A stretch of DNA of 64,000 bases from Gracilaria domingensis (GCA_022539475.1 VCMS01000128.1:62001-126000), one strand, 5' to 3'; shown: positions 11,009 through 23,475, numbered from the stretch's first letter. The notes: generated by a model not told the origin, from the letters alone. Numbers and translations are program-made.

Positions 11009-11404
11009 TAGTCAAAAACTACACAGATAAACATTGGAATGACAGTGCTCGAAAAGCGGCTTTTTATAGCTTCAAGGATATTACTGAATTTGTTTCTGGA
11101 CCGCTTCCCCTAAAGATAACCACGGAAGGAAGGGAGTTGGACTGAGATTATGGCATTTGTGATGTGAAAAAGCTCAGCTTGCTCTCGAAGCAGAGAGTAA
11201 AAATGAATGCTTTGCTTCGATTTGTTCGTGGAGAAAATAAGAAGCGAAACATTTCAAAGTTGCCGGACATCTATTTCCCGGTAACCGGCTCTTCGTAAAC
11301 ATCGTAAGCTAGTCGGGAAGACGTTCATACAATAAGATACCAGATGTCGTACTGTCGTATAGCAGGTGTGGTAAAGCGGCGGAATTGAACCACAAAAGCT
11401 GTGT

Positions 11405-11760
11405 AACTAACGACTCTAGCACCTCTGCCTCGAACCCTGCCAGCCATCATCACACTGCTGGGCGGACCGGGCAGTCAGGAGATGGCTGAAATCCATGTCA
11501 GAGCCGAAGCTGGGTGAGCCAGCTCATGCTCTGCACAAAGTGACAGAGAGGCACAAGTGCTGGGCAAGCCAGACCTTTGCCGGCTGTACCAGGAATCCTG
11601 CCAGCCACCGTCACACTGTCTGACGGGCCAAGCAGTCTGACGATGGCACACACCCATGTCAGAGCATGACCTGGGCGATCCATCTCGTGCTCTGAATTGA
11701 GTGGCAGAGGCGCTAAAATGCTGGGCCACCCTGTACCTTAGCACCCCCGTCACTACCTTT
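11405..11760 (+). repeat. satellite-like tandem repeat cluster B
   Basis: The phrase CCTGCCAGCCATCATCACAC at 11437 returns as CCTGCCAGCCACCGTCACAC at about 11598, a period near 160 bases. CATGTCAGAGC and CATGCTCTG/CGTGCTCTG phrases recur between them. The unit is the reverse complement of the cluster at 7890-8320, so the family is dispersed and varies in unit length. Confidence 0.6.
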
Positions 11761-11766
11761 TCAGAC

Positions 11767-12114
11767 CATTTCCAGATTGCCGGGTGAGCGGAACAGTCAG
11801 GAGGTGTTTTTTGTCCAGAAGAAGCTACGAGGTTAGCAGGAGAGCTGTTAACCCCAATCAAATATTGGAGATGCAAAAGTGCTAAAATTGGACCTTTTTG
11901 GGCATTTTCACACGCATCTCGATACGGATCGCGGGTATAAACTGGACAGATGGGAATCATAGACACCTTCGGATAAGAAACTCAGGTTACGAGATACCCC
12001 TTGCACAACGGTTTCGTCTCTTAAATTCCCACACAGATCTATGGACATGCGGGGACAGCATGTTTAACATTTTGTCAAACAGGCAGCCGTAGCAGATTAA
12101 GCAAATGTTTTAAA
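11767..12114. other. intergenic, nothing recognised
   Basis: No domain-bearing frame and no repeat shared with the rest of the window was seen here. Confidence 0.3.
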
Positions 12115-12549
12115 ATGAATTTGTTACGCACGAATGTCTTGACGTCTGAAATCTTAAGAGTTCAAAATAGTGCACTGGTCGAAAGCACATTCTTTCGAGA
12201 GGCATTGCCAGTATCTGCTTTCAGAAAGCAACAATATGTCGCAATAAACGCTATCGCAGGTTCTAGTACGCCGCGTTTGATTCATTCAAGATGTTGTGCG
12301 ATATGTCTTGAAGATTTGGATGGTTTCTTAGAGGTAACGAACTGCTCTCACGTGTTTCTCGCCTCTTACTTCTTCAATTGGATCACCGTTAACGAACGAA
12401 ACACAACTCGCGTTCCAGATGTTTCTAATCTTTCAGAAAAAGACAAAAGTTTTGCAATCGCAGAGCATCATCGTTTGAACACAACAAAGCAAGGTGACAA
12501 ACATGCGAGCTATAGAAGGGCTTTAGAGAAAGAAACATTCACGTTTTAA
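12115..12549 (+). pseudogene. degenerate RING-finger protein fragment
   Basis: A 144-residue frame starts at ATG 12115. Residues 59-82 begin a RING-H2 finger (CCAICLEDLDGFLEVTNCSH), which in E3 ubiquitin ligases binds zinc and the E2 enzyme. After the Cys-x-His pair, the expected His and Cys ligands are replaced by Leu and Tyr (HVFLASYFF), and the final Cys-Pro-x-Cys pair is absent. Reading on past the stop, the same frame gives a basic, coiled-coil-like stretch (KKRIAKRLKKDKKRLSAKQR, about 12,605-12,680) interrupted by stops. The gene is therefore most likely a decayed RING ligase. Confidence 0.5.
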
Positions 12550-13141
12550 GTTTCTGAAGGAAACACCTAGAAGAAAATGGATACCGATTAGAAATCGGAG
12601 GTGGTCAAAAAGAGAATTGCGAAGAGGTTGAAGAAAGATAAGAAGCGTTTGTCGGCAAAGCAACGACAGAGAGCAAAACTTGTTTGCCTCAGACAAGCTC
12701 CTACAGCTAAAGAATTGGCCATGGAATCGTGACGTGATGGTCGCCTACAACGAACCACAAGCTGCAGGCAGCAGGGGCGCGATGCGCTGCAGGTATTGCA
12801 GGTGTACACTAACGGTGCGCCACAGATGAAAGCTCTCTATGCCATGAAGATTATATGGAAGCTTTTAGCAGTTTTGTGGGGTTTGAAGTCGGGCTGGACA
12901 AGGTCCAAAGCGCGGCACGCCGCGCAGACGGTAAACTAGCGATTGCTCAGGTTATCAAGTGTTTTAAGCTCTAAATAGAGAGAATCGAACGTGGCAACGT
13001 CGGCCGAAGAGGCTTTGGGGATTCTAAGGAATACCAAGTTCCGTAGTTTGAATGGAAACCCACGAAGCCATGAAAGATGGTTGTTGTCCCACCAGTTAAC
13101 GCCAGCATAGAAAAAGAAAGGCGACAGACAATTCCGCGTAA
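12550..13141. other. residual RING-gene tail and unassigned sequence
   Basis: The first 170 bases continue the coding-like, lysine-rich frame of the decayed RING gene. A minus-strand frame at 12936-13175 (FFFYAGVNWWDNNHLSWLRG) is protein-like but matches no family I know. Confidence 0.2.
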
Positions 13142-13306
13142 GCCCTATAAGAAAAATTTTCAATTTTGTGAACATAACATGAAATAGTTTGGATGTGCCA
13201 AAACCTCGTATTGCACTCGTTCCGATTTCACCCTATAAGAAATTATTGCGGTTTGTGGAGCACACGCTGATATTAAATGGACGCCTTTAAAAAATTAGAG
13301 CGCGCT
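13142..13306. repeat. partial CCCTATAAGAA MITE copy
   Basis: It begins CCCTATAAGAAAAATTTTC, which matches the start of the MITE at 10113. Near 13,229 it switches to CCCTATAAGAAATTATTGCGG, which is the inverted other end of the family. The copy is therefore internally deleted with both terminal sequences facing each other. Confidence 0.5.
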
Positions 13307-14680
13307 TGCCCTATAAGAAATATTTTCAATTTTGTGAACGTAACATGAAGGAATTTGGATGTTTCGAACCGTCACACTGCATTCGTTCAGCCTTCCGCGC
13401 TACCTCCTTTTTGACACAGTGCATATAAATTTTCGAATTTTTTCAATTTAGTGAGTGTCATCGCAGGCTGCACTCTGTTTGTTCTCGATGCAAGTTATGC
13501 TATAGTGAGTGTCATGTACCACAAACATTATCCTTCATCACTCCTTCCATATTCTCATTGCCTTCCGTTTGGAAACTGTGGGGCAAACTCGGAAGAGTGA
13601 AAATCCACCAGACTGTCCCAAGGTCTGCTCTCTTGCGAGATGGTAGACCAGTGACAGAGCCCTCTGTACCACCGTAGCTCGGGTGTAAGACCGAAGTGGC
13701 GACTGGCTATACCTACAGAGGTGCCAGGTACGATCGTTAGGAAACGATGAGAAACTCCAGAGATGGGGTGGTATTGGCAACGATGCGTCGCGACCAATGA
13801 CAGGTGTAGTCCAGAGAGGGAAAGCAAGACACAAAAACAACAAACAACCAAAACCCACACGCGACGGGTAGAGCCTCCTCGGCACTGTGCCCGGAGCGGG
13901 GCAAGATCCTCCAACAGCGATGCACGGGGTTCCGTAACCACGGCGAAACTCTATACAGAGTCGGATCACTTCGTAATCTAGTCTGATACCTCCTTGGTAT
14001 GACTCGCAAGTCCTGAAATCAACGACAGATGTTCCTCAAGGGTACCGAGAGCGTAGGACCACCGTAACCAGACGCGGCTATACTCGTGAGAGTGATAACC
14101 TGCGTAGACGGTTGACGCCAGAGCCTCACTCGTGTAGAGTCCACTCAAAGGAGCGCTACTGGACAAAGAGTTCACTTGGGGAGTGCTCGGGTTGACTTTA
14201 CAAATGTGCTCGCGACGGCGAGGTCGAGCTCACCTAAGTAGGTCTAAACTAACTATGTACACGTAATGCACACCCGCCGGGGTCCATACACGTGGCTAAT
14301 ACAGTGTCAGGCGCCTCAGGTACACCACCTATCCTCCCATATTATGCTCACACGGTCGTGTCATACACGCGTCCACCTAACGGCACTAGCCAGCAATGGC
14401 AACCCTGATTACAGGTAAAAATCTGGGAAAGCCATCCAAAAGTAACCTCCAAAATCGGGTCCAACTCATAACTTCCGAGTGCATCCTTCTATACTCATCC
14501 CTGACTATATGAGTCGCATCATCCTGATAACCACGCGAATTGCGTTGCTCTACACAAACCCTAGATGGGGTCGTATAGCGCGATTTTATTGATCCATTTC
14601 ACTACCAAGATGGCTGCAATTTTGAAAAGGGGTCCAATTAATATCCGCGCATTCCGCGAATCGCAAAACTTTTGTATAGA
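13307..14680. repeat. CCCTATAAGAA MITE copy split by a solo LTR
   Basis: Bases 13,308-13,576 match copy 1 from its start to the CCTTCCATATTCTCATTGCC landmark. Bases 14,560-14,680 match the remainder of copy 1, starting CCTAGATGG. The intervening 13,577-14,559 is foreign and has LTR features. The right terminus of the MITE has decayed. Confidence 0.6.
13577..14554 (-). mobile_element. solo Ty3/gypsy-type LTR inside the MITE
   Basis: The 978-bp insert starts TGTGGGGCAAAC and ends GCTCTACA, the TG...CA ends of an LTR. It is flanked by near-identical 5-mers, GAAAC on the left and CAAAC on the right. The undisturbed MITE at 10113 shows the empty site. Its start resembles the LTR-like sequence at 47,600 (TGTGGTGCAAACC), and both contain the phrase CTACAGAGGTG, so it is probably a related gypsy family. 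No internal retrotransposon region remains, which is expected after LTR-LTR recombination. Confidence 0.6.
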
Positions 14681-17670
14681 TGAACGGATACTGCTCGCTT
14701 CAGCAGCGCGCATCAGGAAGCGCGCTATGTAATGCGGAGTTCGTTTCTGTGCGGAGTTGGCAACAAGCCATTCGGTGCGAACATCACAATTCGTGCCGCA
14801 CTTCGCAATGGTCAAGTCGACCAAAAATTGCAAGACTTACGTGTAGTACAGCGTCGGCTGTGACAACGTACTATGACCTGATAAAGGAACAAATTTCTCA
14901 GAACCCAAGCGGGGACGAAGAAGCACTCAACGGAGGCTAGCAACGGGACACGAGATAGACGTGGAGCACCGGTAGTGACGGAAAAGTCACCCTTTGAGGA
15001 ACTAGACGATAAAGAAATCGGCTAGGGGGGTGCTTGAGGTTTACCACGGTAAGAGCTCTGCCCGGCGGGAGATGCTTAAGTGCACCTCCCACGGGGAGAA
15101 GCCACATGTCGAAAATAATAAACTATCTACCTATAAGGGGGGTTCCGAAGGGCAACACGACAACTGTCACAACCCTACACGTGTGGGACCCGAGGTGCAC
15201 CCTGTGCACACTAACTAAATAAACTACTACTATGCACCCGCCAGGGCAGTGCCTCCCACTGCACTACAGACTCCCCTTCTTAGGCCTGGCCTCGTCCCGA
15301 GGCTGGCCAAACATTCCCATTCGGGGAGCGGCTGCGATCGCGGCCTTCACTGAACAACAATTTCCAGTCCACCAGGAATCCCATCTTGGGTGACCATCGT
15401 ACGCGACGCAACGCGCGAGAGAGCGACGCGAAGCGCCCGTGATAGGAACACAACCAGCGCAACGAGCAACACGGCGAACCCCGTTCTGTCTTCCGTTGAA
15501 TTCCCGCTTAGGTGACGAATGAGCGCACGAGCGCTGCGGCTGACAGACACGGCGAAGAGCTGGCCATTGGAGCTCTAAAATACCCAGGGGGCGTGGTCGC
15601 CTCATGTCGAAGAAGTTCCAGCGGGTCAGCGAGAGAACACGAACAGATCGTCGCGACGGGGAGATCCATGCCCGCGGATACCGCCGCTGATTCCCTCACG
15701 GGGTGTGTAAATGCGCAGCCTGCCGCCGAATTCCCGAGTGAGACACCACAACCACTGGCGAAGAGCTTAACACTTGGTAACTCGTCAGCGAGCGGAGGGG
15801 CTTCTCCAGTGGTACAGTTCACGGCGTGAGACGAATTAACAAGCAAAGAAATCCCGAGAGGGTCACGAACGTATGCGAACGCGAAACAGCGAGATAGAGA
15901 TCACAGAAATCTCGTGGCGGGCCGTCCAACCGAATTAAGAACCGACGACAGACACATGGGAGTACTGCAGTTTCGATTCCTACAATCTCTGCGAAACGCG
16001 AGCGAGTGATGCGCCGAGGTGAGCCTCAGAGCGGAAAAATCCCGTTTGGGTCGACAGTCTGATAAGCGCCGCCAAAAGCTAGCTCCAAGCCAACCGGGAC
16101 CCATTTGAGCAAACTACGACCGAAACTGGGCTTTGCAGTCCTTCCATAACGGGAGAATCCCGCGCGGAGTCTAACGACGCCAGGCGCGAAAGAGCAAGTT
16201 TGAACCATCCTCAGAAGTTCCAGAGGGGGTGATACGGCATGGGGGGAGTCACTAGTAGAGCCCGTAGATGGATGGCAGGTTGTCCTTTCGAGGAGGAACG
16301 AGTAGGCCACACCGCGTTACCAGGTGCAGCACTTTCATGTTAGGTCACTGACGATATGGTAGAGACGCGCCGGTGCAGCAAGACAGTGATTCCCAGCTGG
16401 GTGCTTTTCACTCATCGGCATCACTCTCCAGGCACTTCAGATTTCTGCTGTGTCCTCCCGTTGGGTTCTTTCCAATTACGCACTGCACCGAAACGAACGC
16501 AAACGTTTCTTTCCTATGGTTATAATTTACTCCCCAGGAGGGCACAACGTGAGAGGGAAAGGCTTCCGAAGTGGTTTTGCCAAGGGGACACATGTCCGAA
16601 TGACTGGCGTTCATGTTCTCCACGCACCAAGCGATGCCATCCCATGGAGGCGCAGCGCTTCAAAACGAATCGCTTCGGCTCGGAATTCAGCCGCATTGAC
16701 CCGATTGGGCTAAGCTTCTTATGCGCGCCAACCATCTGCTGTCGCCGGTGGCAGGATTGCTCACATCTCCCAGATGGTTCGTTTCCTCTGCCCGTTCCAA
16801 CGGCTGCTAATCCCACAACGGGTACTCTTCTTAACGCGTACAACCCTGAGGAGGGGCATTTGTAGAAGGTTCCAGGTTCCCTGGTGGGTGTTGGTCCCGA
16901 TGGGCATTGCTCGCTGCCTGCGCCTGTGGAGGATGCGTCCTCTAAGGCGTCTTCCGAGTCGAACACGGACGTTCCCGCCGGTGAGGTCCGTTTTCGCTGT
17001 CGTACCCATGGCGGGAATGCGTAGCGCGCTTCAGCTTCTGCATCTTTCCTTTTCAGGACGCGTGCTCGCGGCGCGTTTGCGGTGCGATCATCCTTTTTGA
17101 ATGCCAGCGCATGCACTTCAGCGGTTCGCGCGGGGTGCGCAGCGTGCGGCACGGCGCTTTTGTCGCAAATTGAGTACTGCTTGGGTGCCCTCTCCTTCTT
17201 GGAGTGCGCTTGGATTCCAAGCGTCAAGAGTTCCCAGCCGGTAGAGCCGAAGCGACGTTGATTGCACGCGCGCGCGAGCACAGCGCTGCGCGCGTGCGCG
17301 CGAAACGTGCCAGCAAGGCGTCGGGGTGCACAGTATGCGTGGCGGGCAAGTAGATATGTCCTCGATACGTGAATAGGCAAAAACCGGCTGATTTCCCAGT
17401 GGGTTACTTGCGAGGATAATCAAAAAATTCGTTCTAAAAATTAGCCTCCCAGATTTGGTCGAAAACAGCGATTCTTTGTTTTGCCCGTACCTCGGAAACG
17501 GAGGCGTTTCAGCGGCTCACAATGCCCGAATTGGGGTGCGCGGCACATCAAAATACTTGGGATTTTTTGATCGTGCCGAAAGACGTCCCTACGGGTAATA
17601 CTGTGTACCCTATCGGCTACCGACGGGCGTGGGCCACGTGGCGTTTGGCACGCTTGCAACTACGCATAGC
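14681..17670. other. GC-rich, retroelement-like non-coding tract
   Basis: The tract is GC-rich and full of long but overlapping frames on both strands, which is a composition effect. LTR/leader-like text such as ACTAACTAAATAAACTACTA near 15,205 followed by ATGCACCCGCCAGGG resembles ACGTAATGCACACCCGCCGG in the solo LTR. The area may contain decayed gypsy LTRs. Its right end is the insertion site of the copia element. No gene is claimed. Confidence 0.3.
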
Positions 17671-17932
17671 TGATGGTCTTCTAGTGGAATGCTGGCTGCT
17701 GGCTCGCAGAGAGGTGAGATGCGCGAAGCGGGGTATTGTCAGGTGTGTCAGGAATGCTGCAGGTAAGTTTACTGGAGGTGGCGCTAGTCGCCGGTTAATT
17801 ACTGGGAGCAGGTCGGATGTTCCAGAGGAGGTGCCGAATGCTCGAGGGAGGATCCGTGTCCAGATATGCACAACGGGACGCAATCGGTAAGGTACGTAAG
17901 ACCGATTGCCACGCGTACTCTGATCGCCATCA
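17671..17932 (-). repeat. copia 3' LTR
   Basis: This LTR lies downstream of RNase H in the minus-strand sense. Next to it, at 17,933-17,950, the minus strand is purine-rich (AAAAACAAAAAGGAGTCAG), a good polypurine tract. It matches the LTR at 23,476 over its whole length with scattered substitutions. Confidence 0.9.
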
Positions 17933-18261
17933 CTGACTCCTTTTTGTTTTTCTGTCGTGGTGCACCTCCTCGCTTCCTTTACTACATGCGGTTCTTTGAG
18001 GAGAACAAACTACCGAGCTGGCGAACAACCCATTGTTGAACAGGGTGATTGACGGTGCTCGAGCGAAGCAAATAGTTGAGTGCGCGGCAAGTCTGTGGTT
18101 TGGTCAGGCCGCCGGCGGGGTTGTGCGCGCGGTCAATGTGCCTAATTTCCGAGATCTCTTCTCTTTTTTACGCCTCTCGAGGGCACGGAGGTCGATCATC
18201 AACCGTTTTTCTCGGGTGTATGTGCATTTTGTGATTGTATCAATGATGCTGCGGCTGTTGG

Positions 18262-19440
18262 TCAATAAACAAAGACAATCTCCCTTCCAAGACATTGTTC
18301 CAGATCGCGTTTCATGATGTATGCGGTATCGAAAGCGTCCGCAAATTCGTAAATCTCGGCGCCAAGGACTGATCGTACGACGCGTTTGTTACTGTACGAG
18401 GGGTAGTACAGGATGTTGCACTTTCCTGTATGGTCACAAAGTGTGATAATATACCCAAGTTGCGAAGACAAATCTTTGTTGCTCGCAAAAGAGCGGTATG
18501 AATATACGCATAAGTAGCAAGTGTTTAGGTCAAGTTGCGTATGCTTAATGCTCACATCTATAGATCCCTTGACATACTGTATGAGCTTGTTCAGTCGAAT
18601 GATGTGTTCAGTGCCGTACTGTTCTTCCGTGACTTGGGACAGTTGCGCAGTGTTGCAAGCAATATCAGGGCGCGTATGAATTATCCAATTGAACTTCATT
18701 AAGAAGGATTTGAAAAGAGGTAATGCGGCGGAGTCCGATATGCTTTCGAGGTGATTAATTGGTGGCCTTTGGTGCATTTCAATGTGCTGCTTTGTCGATT
18801 CGATATGTATCCCAGGGTATAGAAACGAGTCGAATACTTTGAGCCTTGAATCGAACTTCGTGTCCGTGATATCGGTCAAATCTTCGAACTTCTTCGAGCC
18901 ACTCTGAAGGCAATCATCCACGTATGTTCCCATTAAACCTTGGAGGCTACCATCTTCGCCCTTCTTCAAATATAGAGATTGGTCACTCTCCGCCTTAACC
19001 ATTCGTAGGTCATCAAGTGTGTGCCGTTTAAAAGCGTGGTTCCAGTAATTTCCGGATTCCGTTAGACCATAGAATGTGCGATTAAGCTTTTAAAGACTGT
19101 CGGGGGGACTCGCATTTCGCGTGGTGGACGTAAATAGAGGAGGCGGCTTATCTTCGGGGTTGATTGAATGTAGGCCATTGTAATGTCCCGTGACCAAACT
19201 CGAAAGTTGAACATGTGAGAGATACAAGTGATGAGGCGAAAGGACTGTACCATCAAAGAGCGTTGTTCGTGTACTATCTGGCCCTTCAAACGATCGGTGT
19301 GGCCTTGGGCAATTAGTCGAGCTTTGTAAATAGGTGGTGCTGTTTCGGCGTTCTTGATTACATATACCCATCGGGAGGCAAGTAGATTGTGATCTTCTCC
19401 GACTGCATTGCACTCTTCTTCATCGATCTTCTGCGTTGTG
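18262..19440 (-). pseudogene. pol: copia reverse transcriptase and RNase H
   Basis: The RT starts around 19,420 with a SRWVYVIKN phrase, then SRDITMAYIQST with a catalytic Asp at about 19,170. It is frameshifted. The frame 18,262-19,002 carries the YVDD catalytic box (GTYVDDCLQSG), the connecting region and the copia RNase H signature (SSQLGYIITL, then SVLGAEIYEFADA). The element would copy its RNA into DNA, but the breaks make it defective. Confidence 0.85.
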
Positions 19441-19475
19441 ATCTTCCAGATTCCACCGGTTGTTAGGCATTCAAT

Positions 19476-20777
19476 TTATCTCGCTCGTGCAGGTTCAAAC
19501 TGGGGTAAGTTGCAACGAATATCCTGTGGGTTAAGGGTTTCTGTGATTAGGATTGTTGGCTTTGAGGGAGGTGCTGGTGTTTCTTCACTTTTCATATCTT
19601 CCAGCTGTGTCTTGAACTCTTCTACGAGTTCCTTGTCCGAAAAATATGAGGTGAGGATGCATTGAGAGATATTGAACTTAGCCGTGCGTCCGTCAACACT
19701 GGCGTGCGAATGCTTGCCATCGAGGTGTATGATCTTGTGGGGCCCGGTGAACTTCTTCTGTTTCTCATGGTATATGCTCACAAAGTCTCCTGGCTTCAAT
19801 TCAAAATTCGTCGCGGGCGGTATATTTGCTCGTAAGGCGTCAAGTATACGGAGTCGTGCTACAATCCCGGTGTATTCTCGCCGTGCTATTGCGAGAGCGT
19901 TGAGCCTTTGCTTCTGATCGGGGAGGGTGAAGGTACCAATGTGCAAGCGGGGGAGCGTACCGAAACCGAGTAGAGATGGGACCAATCTATAAGGGCCTAT
20001 AGTATCGTTAATGGCTTTGACAGCCAAGCTAAGACGAAGCTCCTTTTCCATCATAGGATATTCGAGGGTTATCGTTTGAAATGCCTTGCGTACTGGTGCA
20101 TGATACCTTTCGCCAACGCGTAAACGGTTCTGGCTTTCGGTTCCAGATAAAATTACCTCAATCCCAAGGTTCTCTGATAAACGTTGCCAAGCGTCAGAGG
20201 TGAAGATGCTTCCTTGATCCGCTCGCTGCTTATTGGGAGCTCCAATGTAGAGTGTTAACCAACATGAGAGGAACGCCTTCCACACTACAACCGCTGACTC
20301 TCCGTCTAAGAATTTAGCGTTTGAAAAGCCTGTTTCCATGTCCACAGCATGTATTACGGGGAGTTTCTTTCCTCGTTTGGTGATGTACATGAGGTCAAGT
20401 GAGATTTGGTTATTGAAGACGATCTTCTCCGGAGGTATCGACACTCAGAACCGGAGTGGCTTGGTCCGGTATGTTTGACAGATGCGGCATTTGTCAGCTA
20501 TGTTTTGCAATAACGTTTGTGTGGTCGGAGCAATACGATCTGGGGCGGCACGCTTCAGGATATTTAGAAGTTTCTCCGTCTGTGGGTGAAAGAAATTAAG
20601 GTGCGTCTTTCGCGACTTCTTGTCAGAAAAAGCCGATATCAAAGAATGCAGGATAGAATTCGGCTTTGACGAGTTCCATTGGATGAAAACATGGCCATTT
20701 TTCTTAGTCAGTTGTATACGCCATTTGGCATATCCACAGAAGAGATGGTGCAGTTTCATATCCAGTATGAAGTGCAA
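19476..20777 (-). pseudogene. pol: copia GAG-pre-integrase and integrase
   Basis: Two frames cover this part. The first (20,445-20,777) has the zinc-binding pre-integrase pattern, H-x3-H (HLNFFHPQTEKLL) and CRIC. The second (19,476-20,444) is the rve integrase core: SLDLMYI with the first Asp, VIHAVDMETGF, and RADQGSIFTSDAWQRL with the second Asp. Glu in VGERYHAPVRKAF is the third candidate. A basic C-terminal domain follows (KPGDFVSIYHEKQKKFTGPH). Only one stop separates the two frames, near 20,445. Confidence 0.8.
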
Positions 20778-21328
20778 CGTTCTTCAATATCCAGGCCGAT
20801 TAAAAGTGGGATTGGCGCTTGAACTACGTCAACGGAAAAGGATATTGTGGATCCGTCAGGAAGCGGCAAGTCTATTCGTAAGGAACCCATAGAGGTCTTG
20901 ATGTGTCCACCAAATTTGAAGCGTTCAGAGAACGTGTTCGTGCTAATGTGCTGCTGAGTGGCTCTAGAGTAGAGCGCAGCCTCGATATATCCAATTACGG
21001 ACTTGCTTGCTCCAGAACTGACACGGGCGCCGAGCAATTGAGCTTGCTCAGTTGCTTGGTTCCTGTCTTCTGCGTAATAGGAACCCCAAAGTTGTTCTTG
21101 ATCTGCCAGAAGTGTGTCGGATGACACATTTGGGAATTGAGTGATATCAATTGTGTGTATGGCCTCATCCGTGGAATTTTGTTCTGTGTGGAAAGACGGT
21201 GCGAGCAATATGTATGTTGATTTGCGGTCGTTATGAGTGAGCGGAATTAGTGTCTGTGGTGACATTATTGTGGTGCGTGATTTCGGTTCAATTGAGTACT
21301 GCTGAGAAGAATTCGTCGCAGTGCTCAC
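20756..21328 (-). pseudogene. pol: copia aspartic protease region
   Basis: The frame holds a protease-like segment. GARVSSGASKSVIG stands where DSGAS is expected, and LLIGLDIEERC is the typical second half of copia proteases. The catalytic Asp is replaced by Ser (SSGAS), so the enzyme would be inactive. Confidence 0.6.
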
Positions 21329-21452
21329 AAGACGCCTGATGCTGGAGACTAGTCGGCGACCCTGGTCTCCGCTTGAAAATGCGGGACATCGCTTTCGTTT
21401 ACGACGTTGGTTGCATACGCATCGGCAAACTCAGCTGAGAAGTGAGTATGGT

Positions 21453-22076
21453 TCACATGGTTAGTTTTCCAGATGTCATCCTCGCCTTCTTGGTCACGCA
21501 TGTCGCACGCGAAGTCATCCTGAGTATCATTACTCTCGCAAAGGAGGGCGGTTGCGAGCGTGTCATTGAGCGGGAACGTATCATCATCGTAGAGGATGCT
21601 ATCGTGCGTAATCGCCGCCTGGAGGATAGACATGACGAGTCATGGTTCGTGCCGTCGGTCTCTCCGTTGGGGTTGTGGACATTCGCTGCAGCAAAGATGG
21701 TGTCGAAAACGCGTTTGCCCCTTTTGCGAAACGGGCAGTCTCGCTTGATGTGTCCAGGCTTATGGCAGTAGAAGCACTTGCCGGGGCCTTGGTTCCGACG
21801 AGGGTTGTAGCTGTTTGAAGCAAAGCCGTTGCTATGTTGAGGGATGCGACGGAAGTTTTTGCAACCGGCTGGTCTGCCGTATCGTGCATTAGTATAGTTG
21901 ATTGATGCAGTGCGCTTTTCGACTCCTCCATACGGACGTCGTTCATTTCCAAGTTGCAATTGTTTTTGGCAGAATCTCCGCGAGCTGTCTGCAAGCGCGA
22001 TGTGGAGGTCATGATACGTAGGGTATACAGAGTTTGGTCGATAGGGCTCAATTGCGCACCATTCCATGTTTTCCAT
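21453..22076 (-). pseudogene. gag: copia Gag zinc-knuckle region
   Basis: The frame contains one canonical CCHC zinc knuckle (CFYCHKPGHIKRDC) near 21,740, which binds retrotransposon RNA, preceded by an Asn/Arg-rich stretch. Phase changes separate it from the N-terminal Gag and from the protease, so it is not expressed as a single protein now. Confidence 0.75.
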
Positions 22077-22214
22077 TGATGTGATCAGAAGGTCACTCTT
22101 CTACTCGTCCGTCTGTAAGCCTCGCGGGATACGAGAGAATTTGGATTCGATCTCATCGGTAAGGGCATTTTATACCTCGTTGATGGTTCGGTAGCCATCC
22201 AAGTAGTCCTTCAG

Positions 22215-23000
22215 TCAGATATTACGTAGGAAGGGTAGAATTCGCTGCTGCTGCGCGGTGTTATGGAACTTATCAGACATTAATTTCTTGGCATGCACGT
22301 AGTCATTGGCAGTAGGCTTCACAATTTTGTCAAAGTGTACTTTTGCATTGTCCTTCAGCATGTGAGGTAGAAGATACAGTGCATCATTCTCTGTGGGCAT
22401 GTATGTGCTTAGAACGATCTGTTCAAAGTCTCTGACCGCAGTCTCCCAAGATTCCTTCACAGTTCCTCCAAATGTTTTGCCATCTTTAAAGGCATATCCA
22501 ATTTGACATGAGGCCTTTTGTATGAACTCTATACGATTGATTGAACTTTGGTCCTGTTCGCCATAGGCGAGATTGGTCAAGGTCCTCATGTCTCGAGATA
22601 TTCCGGTGTAGCTCTTCGTTTGCATTTTGTCGGCGGAGAGGCGCAATGCTGCGTTATGGAATTTGATTCGTAGGCTTTGCTGAAAAGGTTCCGGGGTGTG
22701 GTCGTTACGAGTCTTTCGCCTGTGTTGGTTATTCGCGGCATCGCTTCAACGAGAATGCTGATCGCGGTGACTGTGATCTGGTTGGCTATAATTCTTCGCT
22801 GCCAATAGAAACTCTTTAAAGCTCTGCTTGGGCTTTTTCATGGCTGGTTCGGGAAGAACCTTCAGTTGCGAGGTGATATCCACTGTTTCAGCAAAATCAT
22901 CTTCATCATCGGCGTCCGTGTCATACGTATGTGGCTGTTTTGAGAAAACGGGGTTGACAGCGGTTTGAAAACTTTTGTTGTCGTCATCTTTTTTATCCTA
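22215..23000 (-). pseudogene. gag: copia Gag, N-terminal part
   Basis: One frame runs from about 23,000 to the stop at 22,215, broken by a TGA near 22,746. The beginning is acidic (DTDADDEDDFAETVDI). The part from 22,646 onward (RDMRTLTNLAYGEQDQ, then NAKVHFDKIV and KFHNTAQQQRILPFLRN) has the helical UBN2-type character of copia Gag. It would form the nucleocapsid shell. It continues in another phase into the zinc-knuckle part at 21,453-22,076. Confidence 0.6.
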
Positions 23001-23475
23001 AATCAGGTACGCTATGCGTACTGTGGGGTTTCGACACTTGTGGTTGGGGATGCTGACTCCATATTGTTTGAGTTTGTTCATTAAAGCATTGATACAAGTA
23101 CGGTTGTTGATAACGCTCAGCGCACAAAGAAACAAAGGGTCCAGTTTTGCGCGAAGACCCTCAAGGAATGTGTCGCGGTCGGGATCATCGCGACAATGAT
23201 TATCCCGGAAAATGCGTGAGACAACAGAGCGATATTTCTGTTCACGGGCACTCTTGAGGGTAGCTTGCGGAAGGAAAAAAGAAAGAGCGGCTCGATGGGA
23301 GTTGGGAGACTCATGAGGGAGTGGTTCGATGTACTGGGTGGTATCGGCGGCGTGATTAGTTGGGGTTGGGGAACGTCATTGTCCGGTGAGTTTTCCAGAG
23401 ACAGATTGGACGGAATATCGTTGGTGTTTCTTATAATTGAGAAAAAAGGCTATTTCCAATAGAGGATCATTCGAA

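Noticed and set aside
16520-17380. 286-codon minus-strand frame in the GC-rich tract
   Set aside because: Long frames exist on several phases of both strands here because of base composition. No domain is visible and the tract looks like retroelement non-coding sequence.
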